From the NCBI GenBank assembly GCA_036840015.1, contig DAISVV010000190.1, forward strand, positions 1 through 6,314: a DNA stretch of 6,314 nt, written 5' to 3'. The position numbers and the translations under genes were made by a program. Under the pieces are notes generated by a model. The model was not told the DNA's origin, ran no database searches, and saw only the letters and a program-made list of their open reading frames with translations. Each line of letters begins with the position of its first letter. Within the stretch, counting starts at the first letter, position 1. Below, piece after piece: positions 1-5,404 of the stretch. The DNA comes from SZUA-430 sp036840015. GTDB taxonomy: Bacteria > Pseudomonadota > Alphaproteobacteria > Micropepsales > Micropepsaceae.

Positions 1-806
1 CGGAGCGCTTTTGATTGCCACGAATTCCTCAACTGCTCGAACAACTCACACTCGTGCTGCAAGGCAGGCCCAAGCGGCAGTTTGAAACCGCACTCGATGG
101 CGTCAAGAGCCGCGCGTGGTGCGAGGAACAACGGGCTTGCCCGCGAGACAACTTCTCGCATCCGATCGATCGCGCGACGGCTGCCCGGGTCTTGCGGCCA
201 AGGCAATTCGAGAAGGCGTCGTTTTGGCAGCGGCCCGTTCGCTGCAAACGCGGCGCCGGCGGCTGACGGCTGATTGGCATCGACCCTATCAACGATGTCG
301 CACGCACGCGCTTGTTCCGCCGATATGCTTCTTCCAGACGTGATGAGATCCGACGCGCGCTCGATGCCGACGAGCCGCGGGAAGATCTGTGTTCCTCCGA
401 AAGTCGGAAGGAGGCCAAGCTTCACTTCTGGAAAGCCAAAGGTCGCTCCAACATGCGCGACGCGGTAATCGCACATGAGCGCGATAAGAAGCCCCCCGCC
501 CAACACGGGCCCGTGCATCGCAGCTATCACCGGCATCGGTAGCCTGGAAATCTGGGCCTCAAGGTCAAGAAGACCGGGCGGCTCGATCGGCTGGTCCAGT
601 TCGCTGATGTCGGCGCCCGACATGAAAAGGCGCCCCGCACCGGTCAACACTATCGCATCGACCTCGCGCGCTGAAGAAGCGCGCTGCAGTTCCAAATGCA
701 ATTGAGTGCGAAGTGACAGGCCTAGCGCGTTGACCGGCGGATTGGCGACTTCGACAAAAGCCAAGCGGCCATGGTGGCGGGACGTGATCACCGGTGATTG
801 ACCCAC
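1..806 (-). CDS. MFE-1-type enoyl-CoA hydratase/isomerase + 3-hydroxyacyl-CoA dehydrogenase, N-terminal part (runs off left edge)
   Basis: Seen: an open minus-strand frame of 268 codons, from GTG at 806 to the window edge. Residues 1-190 are a crotonase fold: NPPVNALG (22-29), the oxyanion-hole loop SGADISEL (63-70), HGPVLGGGL (98-106) and FPEVKLGLLP (125-134). The segment ending NSWQSKALR (261-268+) matches the linker before the NAD-binding domain in peroxisomal-type bifunctional beta-oxidation enzymes of about 700 residues. I therefore read it as the hydratase/isomerase half of such a fusion rather than a stand-alone hydratase. Family role: hydration and double-bond isomerisation of enoyl-CoA, then oxidation of the (3S)-hydroxyacyl-CoA. 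Odd: the first catalytic Glu (GGGLE) is Leu107, while the second (Glu127) is present. Start: an in-frame stop lies at 813-815 and only GTG codons (806, 791) are available. Neither has a good Shine-Dalgarno, so the start is uncertain. It diverges from the TetR gene. Confidence 0.88.
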   Translation of the reverse strand, partial: MGQSPVITSRHHGRLAFVEVANPPVNALGLSLRTQLHLELQRASSAREVDAIVLTGAGRLFMSGADISELDQPIEPPGLLDLEAQISRLPMPVIAAMHGPVLGGGLLIALMCDYRVAHVGATFGFPEVKLGLLPTFGGTQIFPRLVGIERASDLITSGRSISAEQARACDIVDRVDANQPSAAGAAFAANGPLPKRRLLELPWPQDPGSRRAIDRMREVVSRASPLFLAPRAALDAIECGFKLPLGPALQHECELFEQLRNSWQSKAL

Positions 807-853
807 GGCTTGAGATCAGCGCCCTTTCGGCACGTTTACGATACGATCGCCGG

Positions 854-882
854 ACTATTGCATTCCTCGACCGATTGGTCAA
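854..882 (-). promoter_or_regulatory. Putative divergent promoter for the MFE-1-type gene
   Basis: On the minus strand, TTGACC (882-877, 5/6 to the -35 consensus) and AATAGT (859-854, 4/6 to -10) are 17 bp apart. The -35 is one arm of the palindrome, so a bound repressor would cover it. The implied leader before GTG 806 is about 40 nt, mirroring the opposite transcript. The pair overlaps the plus-strand promoter candidate. Confidence 0.4.
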
Positions 883-886
883 TTAT
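858..886 (+). promoter_or_regulatory. Putative promoter for the TetR-SDR-hydrolase transcript
   Basis: TTGCAT (858-863) and AATTAT (881-886) are separated by 17 bp, a sigma70-like arrangement with modest matches to consensus (3/6 and 4/6). The palindrome at 867-882 fills the spacer. Transcription from here would give a leader of roughly 40 nt before the ATG at 936. Support is positional and by similarity only. Confidence 0.35.
867..882. promoter_or_regulatory. Candidate TetR-family operator palindrome
   Basis: TCGACC-GATT-GGTCAA is an imperfect palindrome: GACC/GGTC arms around a 4-bp centre, plus an outer T/A pair and one mismatch. It lies midway between the divergent starts at 806 and 936. 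Regulators of beta-oxidation genes in the TetR family commonly bind palindromes of this size, and divergent autoregulation is common for them. That this TetR binds here is inference. Confidence 0.5.
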
Positions 887-925
887 TGAGGCACATCGGC
901 GACGCCCCGGCGGAGCATTCGGCTC

Positions 926-930
926 AGGAG
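926..930 (+). promoter_or_regulatory. Ribosome binding site fixing the TetR start
   Basis: AGGAG lies 5 nt before ATG 936. It decides this start over an in-frame ATG at 798, which has no such site and would place the promoter/operator region inside the coding sequence. Confidence 0.75.
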
Positions 931-935
931 ATCAG

Positions 936-1541
936 ATGGTTGGCGTCAGGGCCAAGACTTACGATGACAAGCGGCAGCTCATCCTTGAGCGTGCGACAGA
1001 GTTGTTTGCCCGCCATGGCTTTCGCGGGACTTCGGTATCCGAGATCGCGGAGGCTTGCGGGGCGTCCAAGGCGCTCATCTACCACTATTTCGGCAGCAAG
1101 GAAGAGATGCTCTACGAACTCCTGACAGGGTTCATAGAGATGTACCACGTCAGGCTCGAGCGCGCAGTGAAGAAGGCGGAGAAGCCGACGGATCAACTGC
1201 GCGCATACCTGCGCGAGTCAATTGTTGTCCTTTCGAAGTACCGCATGAACTATGCGCGACTTTTCAGCGAGCTCGATGTTCTGCCCGCAAAGCAACGGGA
1301 AGAAGTGCGGAGTGCGGAACGTTCAATCCTGGAACTCCTCCGCTCTACGCTGGTCGCAATCAACCCTGCTCTTGCAGACAACACGAAGGTTACGCCGGTT
1401 ACTCTGCTTGCGCTGGGTACCATGGTTTGGAGCTACACCTGGTACGATCCTGCACGCGCCCTGTCCCTGGACGAGCTTGTGGAGTTGACGACAAGATTTG
1501 TCATCGGCGGGCTCGATGGCGTGACAGGTGACGGCAAGTAA
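936..1541 (+). CDS. TetR/AcrR-family transcriptional regulator
   Basis: Seen: 201 codons, a typical TetR length. The N-terminal DNA-binding domain is clear. Helix 1 is around LILERATELFARHGF (15-29), followed by the helix-turn-helix TSVSEIAEACGASKALIYHYF (32-52) and the usual SKEEMLYELL (54-63). Residues 65-195 are a helical ligand-binding domain, including NYARLFSELDVLP and a late MVWSYTWYDP segment, as in TetR proteins linked to fatty-acid and sterol catabolism. Family role: a dimeric cytoplasmic repressor released by a small ligand, often an acyl-CoA. Context: first gene of the plus-strand run, 14 nt before the dehydrogenase gene, and divergent from the MFE-1-type gene. A palindrome upstream fits autoregulation plus control of both sides. 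The ligand and substrate are not evident, so no gene name is given. Confidence 0.93.
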   Translation: MVGVRAKTYDDKRQLILERATELFARHGFRGTSVSEIAEACGASKALIYHYFGSKEEMLYELLTGFIEMYHVRLERAVKKAEKPTDQLRAYLRESIVVLSKYRMNYARLFSELDVLPAKQREEVRSAERSILELLRSTLVAINPALADNTKVTPVTLLALGTMVWSYTWYDPARALSLDELVELTTRFVIGGLDGVTGDGK

Positions 1542-1555
1542 TTCCTGGAGATATC

Positions 1556-2461
1556 GTGACAGCACCATTTCGTTATGATGGGCGTGTTGCCCTGGTCACC
1601 GGCGCCGGCGGCGGTCTCGGCCGGACCCACGCACTCTTGCTCGCGGCGCGCGGCGCCAAGGTCGTGGTGAACGACCTCGGAAGCGGTCCGGCTGGCGGCG
1701 GGGTCGATATCGGCCCGGCGCAGAAGGTTGTAAATGAAATCACTGCGGCAGGCGGTGAGGCAGCCGCGAACACCGATTCCGTCACAGAGGGACATCGTCT
1801 CGTCGAGGCGACACTCGATCGTTTCGGACGTATCGACATCCTGATCAACAATGCAGGCTTCCTGCGCGACGTCGCCTTTCACAACATGAAAGAGAGCGAC
1901 TGGAACGACATCTATCAGGTGCACCTGTACGGCGCATTTCGTGTAACGCATGCCGCCTGGCCCCATCTGCGCAAGCAGGCCTTTGGCCGGGTGATCAACA
2001 CGTCGTCGGCTGCCGGCATCTACGGGAATTTCGGACAGACGAATTATTCGTCAATGAAACTTGCCGTGCATGGTTTCACGCAAGCGCTTGCCGTTGAAGG
2101 CCGCTCGAAGAACATCCTTGTGAACACGATTGCGCCGGCGGCTGACTCGCGACTGACGCGCACCGTGATGTCGGAAGAGCAACTCAAGCCGATGCAGCCA
2201 GACTATGTGAGCCCCCTCGCCGCCTACCTCTGTCACGAAAAGTGCCAGGAGACGGGTGGATTGTTCGAGGTCGGTGGTGGCTGGGTCGGCAAGCTGCGAT
2301 GGGAGCGTACCCTCGGGGCCTACCTGCCGACCCAGAACGGCATCTCGATCGAAGACATCGACGCAGCATGGACGAAGATCTCTGACTTCTCGGGCGCCGA
2401 GCATCCCGGCTCTATGGCTGAAGGCGGCAAGCCGTTTGCCAAGATCATGGGCCCCGGCTAG
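1556..2461 (+). CDS. MFE-2/HSD17B4-type short-chain dehydrogenase, (3R)-hydroxyacyl-CoA dehydrogenase
   Basis: Seen: 301 residues from a GTG start with GGAG 5 nt upstream. The Rossmann motif is TGAGGGLG (15-22). Asp40 in VVNDLG at the end of strand 2 favours NAD over NADP. NNAG is at 98-101, the catalytic Ser is in NTSSAAG (148-154), and Tyr164 and Lys168 are in NYSSMK. The C-terminal part, with SRLTRTVM, LCHE, GGLFEVGGGW and GKLRWERTLGA, closely follows the dehydrogenase domain of human/peroxisomal MFE-2. The MaoC-like hydratase and SCP2 domains of the eukaryotic fusion are absent, so this is the stand-alone bacterial form. Expected reaction: oxidation of (3R)-hydroxyacyl-CoA to 3-ketoacyl-CoA in the cytoplasm. 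Similar bacterial proteins act on steroid side-chain CoA esters as well as fatty acyl-CoAs, so the substrate is open. It is probably cotranscribed with the genes on either side. Confidence 0.92.
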   Translation: MTAPFRYDGRVALVTGAGGGLGRTHALLLAARGAKVVVNDLGSGPAGGGVDIGPAQKVVNEITAAGGEAAANTDSVTEGHRLVEATLDRFGRIDILINNAGFLRDVAFHNMKESDWNDIYQVHLYGAFRVTHAAWPHLRKQAFGRVINTSSAAGIYGNFGQTNYSSMKLAVHGFTQALAVEGRSKNILVNTIAPAADSRLTRTVMSEEQLKPMQPDYVSPLAAYLCHEKCQETGGLFEVGGGWVGKLRWERTLGAYLPTQNGISIEDIDAAWTKISDFSGAEHPGSMAEGGKPFAKIMGPG

Positions 2462-2463
2462 CG

Positions 2464-3183
2464 ATGCGATCCGGGAAGCCATTCATTGGCGTTACGGCCG
2501 AGGTCGACCCTCATTCGCAGGACCCGTCGGTGCTGGTCTACTGCCGGGGAGCCCCGCTTGTCGAGGCTGTGTCGCGCGCTGGCGGGTTACCCGTTCTGCT
2601 TCCTCATCACGTCGATGAAGTTCCTTCGCTGCTCGACAGGCTTGATGGCTTTGTAATCGGCGGCGGCGCGCATCAGTTCCAGGATCCAAAGAGGCTGTTT
2701 GGCGACGAGCCATCCACCAGCGGCCCACCCCACAAGCGGCGCCGGACGTCCTTTGAAATGGCAATCATAGCCGGGTCGCTTGAGCGCGATATACCGGTGT
2801 TAGGCATCTGCGGCGGGTTCCAGACGATGAATGCCGTGCTGGGTGGCAAGCTCACCGTGAACCTCGCGCAGGAGAATGCGGCCTGGTCAGCGCATACGAC
2901 AGACCACTTGAACGCCGCGCACGAGGTCAAACCCTTGGGGGGCCTCATCGATCGCCTCGCCGCAGGAAAGCCGTTCGCCGTCAACAGCCTGCACAAGCAA
3001 GGTATCAGGCCGGACGGCGCCGCAGGCGTGGTGACAGCAGTATCGCCGGATGGCCTCGTTGAAGCCATTGAGGTGCCAGACAAGAGTTACTTCGTCGGCG
3101 TTCAATGGCATCCGGAGCATCCGGTGAGCGCACTTGACGACGAACTGTTCCTCGCATTCGTGAGGGCAGCCAAGGGTCGCTGA
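2464..3183 (+). CDS. Class I glutamine amidotransferase-like hydrolase, peptidase C26 (PuuD-type)
   Basis: Seen: 239 residues, near the usual PuuD-family length. The early GGLPVLLP (40-47) and DGFVIGGG (61-68) are family landmarks. The nucleophile elbow is LGICGGFQ, with Cys116, and the catalytic His216 and Glu218 are in WHPE. NSLHKQGI (174-181) is the conserved region before the last strands. Known for the family: cleavage of gamma-glutamyl amide bonds, for example gamma-glutamyl-GABA in putrescine breakdown. No putrescine genes are visible here. It starts 2 nt after the dehydrogenase stop with no clear Shine-Dalgarno, so translation is probably coupled and the function should belong to the acyl-CoA locus. 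Odd: the residue after the nucleophilic Cys is Gly117 where PuuD-like proteins generally have Arg (GICRG). This suggests a substrate other than gamma-glutamyl-GABA. The real substrate is unknown. Confidence 0.88.
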   Translation: MRSGKPFIGVTAEVDPHSQDPSVLVYCRGAPLVEAVSRAGGLPVLLPHHVDEVPSLLDRLDGFVIGGGAHQFQDPKRLFGDEPSTSGPPHKRRRTSFEMAIIAGSLERDIPVLGICGGFQTMNAVLGGKLTVNLAQENAAWSAHTTDHLNAAHEVKPLGGLIDRLAAGKPFAVNSLHKQGIRPDGAAGVVTAVSPDGLVEAIEVPDKSYFVGVQWHPEHPVSALDDELFLAFVRAAKGR

Positions 3184-3202
3184 CGAAGGCACTTGCCGGG
3201 CT

Positions 3203-3220
3203 AGTCGTCGCAGGATGACT
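3203..3220 (+). terminator. Weak hairpin downstream of the hydrolase gene
   Basis: AGTCGTC (3203-3209) pairs with GATGACT (3214-3220), including one G-T pair, around a 4-nt loop, 19 nt after the stop codon. There is no T run behind it, so if it ends transcription it is not a standard intrinsic terminator. Confidence 0.25.
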
Positions 3221-3456
3221 GACGTCGACGAAGAAGACGCCCTTGTTCGCACCCGCCTTGAAAGACAGCCGGGCTTGATGGACAGCGGGATCCGGCTATT
3301 GCCGTCCTGATGTCCAGCACGAAGCAGGCACCCCAACGACGCTCAACCCCCGAGCTGCCAGCAGCAAGCGCTTCCGCTGCACAGCGAGAACCAGCCCCGC
3401 TTGCGGGAACTACAGACAAAGGTGGATCGTCAGCCCCGAGAGGGCGATCACGAGAC

Positions 3457-3609
3457 ATCAAGAGCCCTTGCAGACTAACTACGGAATTCAACGCGAAGGA
3501 TGCGCTGGAGGCGACCCGCGACGAGCGGACTCTAGCGAAACTTGCAGCCTGGTAGGACGCTCACCCCAACCAGACCCGCCGGTGGAAGGCGTCGCTCATC
3601 CAGCATGCG
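3457..3609 (+). pseudogene. Relic of an IS3-family transposase OrfA (N-terminal helix-turn-helix part)
   Basis: Reading from ATC 3457, the frame gives TTEFNAKDALEATRDERTLA, then KLAAW, a TAG stop at 3553-3555, then DAHPNQTRRWKASLIQHA. This follows the usual IS3-type OrfA start (TxEFKAKVALEAL...TLAELA..Y.VHPNQITxWKxxLI) residue for residue across the stop. The stop falls where the intact protein normally has Tyr, and the expected initiator position reads ATC. Similarity fades after about 3609, with no leucine-zipper part and no OrfB. It is therefore a truncated, inactive remnant of an old insertion. Terminal inverted repeats were not found. The match is from memory of the family, not from an alignment. 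Confidence 0.6.
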
Positions 3610-4064
3610 GCACCAACCCCCAGCTTTTCGCAACACCGATTGATCAAGAGGCTGGCCGTGCCGCGCCGCGACCAAACGCTGGATGCCCTGCGGCACGCCA
3701 CCCCGTTCAAGCAACCTCCCCTTCGACAGCGTAGATTGCCCGTTCTCTCTCGCGCGCATTCACAACGTTCGAACAGCATCAGCGTGTTGGAAACTTTCCC
3801 CCGCCATTCCAGCCACTTACGCGTTCTGTACTGAGTGCTCAAAGTCCTGAGCTTCGGAGAGTTTCGGCGGTAGCGACGCGCCAGGAGACCTATCGGCGCG
3901 CGGGGTCGGTCCTGAGCCCCACCAGAAAGTCCGCGCCAAACCGCGCCTTTTCAAGCAGCTGTCCGGCGCTCGGAGAATTTTCGATTAGGTGGAAATGGCG
4001 GAGCCGGAGTCCCCTGAAACTATATTCGTCCTTGTCCGGGTATATCCACAAGAGTTGAGTTATC

Positions 4065-4080
4065 CTGCTGAAAATAGCAG
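4065..4080. promoter_or_regulatory. Small inverted repeat upstream of the integrase
   Basis: CTGCT (4065-4069) and AGCAG (4076-4080) flank GAAAAT. It lies about 90 bp before the integrase start in the AT-richer leader. It could be a protein-binding site, but the arms are only 5 bp, so chance is a real alternative. Confidence 0.2.
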
Positions 4081-4120
4081 TACAGACAGAAAACATTATT
4101 CACACATATCCGTTGCAATG

Positions 4121-4140
4121 CGCCCCAAGCCGCCCCAAGT
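4121..4140. repeat. Two CGCCCCAAG direct repeats, 10 bp period, before the integrase
   Basis: CGCCCCAAG occurs at 4121-4129 and 4131-4139, exactly one helical turn apart and about 32 bp before the integrase start. Short phased repeats at this place fit arm-type sites for the integrase N-terminal domain, or an operator for its own promoter. The repeat is seen; the role is inferred. Confidence 0.5.
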
Positions 4141-4171
4141 TTTATGAGTGGCTTTATGAGCGAGGACGGAC

Positions 4172-5404
4172 ATGGCAGGCACGGCAAACAGGCTCACAGC
4201 GGTACAGGTGGCGAAGGCGACTAGGCCAGGAGTCTATGCGGACGGCGGTGGCCTTTATCTGCGCGTCGCGCCAGCGGGCAACAAGTTCTGGGTGCTCATA
4301 TGGACGCAGAACGGCAAGCGCCGCGAAATGGGCATGGGGGCGGCCAGTGGCCCCTATGCCGTGAGCCTTGCCAGCGCCCGCCAAGGGGCTGCCGAGGCCC
4401 GCGCCCTGTTAGGGGAGGGCAAGTGCCCGCTGGCTGAGAAGCAGGCGGCTGCGGCAGCGGCGCAGGCCCCTGCAAAGCCCGGTGTCACCTTCGGCCAATG
4501 CGCCGAGGACTTTATCGCCCTGCGCGAGCCCTCATGGAAAAACGACAAGCACGCGGAGCAGTGGAAAATGACACTGCGCGTCTATGCCAAGCCGCTATGG
4601 GACAAGCCCGTCACCGACATTGCCACCCCGGACGAGTTGGCGGTGCTGCAGCCTCACTGGACGGCGCGCCCGGAAACGGCGAGCCGCTTGCGGAACCGGA
4701 TCGAACTCGTGTTAGACGCCGCCTCGGCGCAGGGGCTGCGCGAAGGCCCGAACCCGGCGCGGTGGCGCGGCCACCTGAAAAGAATTCTGCCATCGCTCAC
4801 GAAGCTCTCTCGCGGCCACCACAAGGCGCTGGACTGGCGCGACGCTCCGGACTTCATGCAGCGCCTGAGGGCCGAAGGCGGCACGGCTGCGCGTGCACTG
4901 GAATTCGTCATTTTGACTGCGTGCCGCACCTCCGAAGTGACAGGGGCGCGCTGGTCCGAATTCAACTTGGCCGAAGCGACGTGGGAAATTCCGGCACAGC
5001 GCATGAAGGCCGGACGGCCTCACCGCGTGCCATTGAGCCCGGCAGCGCTCGCTGTACTGCGCGAAATGGAGAACGCCCGCCAGTCCGACTATGTCTTCAC
5101 CTTCAGCGGCAAGAACGCCCTGAGCAACATGGCAATGCTGCAAACGCTGCGCCGCATGGGCGAGACGGCAACGACGCACGGCATGAGAGCCACCTTCAGG
5201 ACATGGGCGCTGGAAGCCAGCACCTTCCCGAGAGATATCGTGGAGCTTTGCCTCGCGCACCAAATTGAGAACGCCGCCGAGCGCGCTTACGTCCGGGGTG
5301 ACGCCATAGCAAAGCGGGCTGCCCTCATGGCCGCATGGGCGTCATACGTTGACGCGCCCCCGGCAACCGTGTTGACGTTCCCCGCCGTCGCGGCCAGCGC
5401 ATGA
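4172..5404 (+). CDS. P4-type tyrosine recombinase / integrase
   Basis: Seen: 410 residues, the normal size for P4-like integrases. GAGGA lies 5 nt before the ATG. Residues 1-90 form the DUF4102-type arm-binding domain (VYADGGGLYLRV, FWVLIW, GKRREMGMG), followed by an Ala-rich linker (92-101) and a core-binding domain around 105-205. The catalytic domain is complete: Arg252 in TACRTSEV, Lys279 in RMKAGRPHRVPLS, His336 and Arg339 in THGMRATFRTWA, His363 in CLAHQ, and the nucleophile Tyr373 in ERAYVRGD. Role: site-specific integration and excision of a genomic island or prophage by strand exchange at att sites. Context: it reads into the element, its stop overlaps the next gene by ATGA, and the 3' neighbours look like element genes. 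No disruption is visible, so the enzyme is probably functional. Confidence 0.95.
   Translation: MAGTANRLTAVQVAKATRPGVYADGGGLYLRVAPAGNKFWVLIWTQNGKRREMGMGAASGPYAVSLASARQGAAEARALLGEGKCPLAEKQAAAAAAQAPAKPGVTFGQCAEDFIALREPSWKNDKHAEQWKMTLRVYAKPLWDKPVTDIATPDELAVLQPHWTARPETASRLRNRIELVLDAASAQGLREGPNPARWRGHLKRILPSLTKLSRGHHKALDWRDAPDFMQRLRAEGGTAARALEFVILTACRTSEVTGARWSEFNLAEATWEIPAQRMKAGRPHRVPLSPAALAVLREMENARQSDYVFTFSGKNALSNMAMLQTLRRMGETATTHGMRATFRTWALEASTFPRDIVELCLAHQIENAAERAYVRGDAIAKRAALMAAWASYVDAPPATVLTFPAVAASA

Larger units (their letters stand above)
3184..4171. other. Gene-poor junction between the acyl-CoA locus and the integrated element
   Basis: This stretch of 988 bases separates the catabolic operon from the integrase. 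I see no intact gene with family resemblance. It holds a decayed IS3-type OrfA fragment (3457-3609), small open frames without recognisable content, a short 9-bp direct repeat GTCCTGAGC (3844-3852 and 3909-3917), and an AT-richer segment from about 4015 to 4115. That segment ends at a tandem CGCCCCAAG pair. No tRNA or tmRNA end was found in it, although P4-type integrases often sit next to one. The chromosome/element boundary should fall somewhere between 3183 and about 4120, but it cannot be placed from one end alone. Confidence 0.6.

Noticed and set aside
798..935. In-frame 46-codon N-terminal extension of the TetR gene from ATG 798
   Set aside because: It would cover the palindrome and promoter region, lacks a ribosome site, and precedes the normal TetR N-terminus. 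ATG 936 has AGGAG at 5 nt.
1433..1966. Long minus-strand frame (177 codons) opposite the TetR and SDR genes
   Set aside because: Antisense to two well-supported genes with clear motifs. Long antisense frames are common at this GC content.
3215..3310. 31-codon plus-strand frame whose stop overlaps the ATG at 3310
   Set aside because: AGG lies too close to the ATG for a normal ribosome site, there is no family resemblance, and frames this short are expected by chance.
3310..3555. 81-codon plus-strand open frame
   Set aside because: Its first half is low-information Pro/Ala/Ser-rich sequence. Its second half is the OrfA relic, and the stop is the relic's internal TAG, so it is not a gene of its own.
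3767..3774. GTTCGAAC, resembling a tRNA T-loop
   Set aside because: There is no cloverleaf, acceptor stem or CCA-compatible end around it, and the palindrome alone is not evidence of a tRNA.
3561..3842. 93-codon minus-strand frame
   Set aside because: Partly antisense to the OrfA relic, with a Cys/Arg/Trp-rich product typical of shadow frames in GC-rich DNA.
3995..4147. 50-codon plus-strand frame with AGGTGG upstream
   Set aside because: It runs through the AT-rich leader and the CGCCCCAAG repeats. Its composition shifts along its length and the product is unlike any family I know.
4498..5268. Long alternate plus-strand frame (256 codons) within the integrase gene
   Set aside because: A shadow of the integrase: Arg/Ala/Gly-rich, with no motif and no independent ribosome site.
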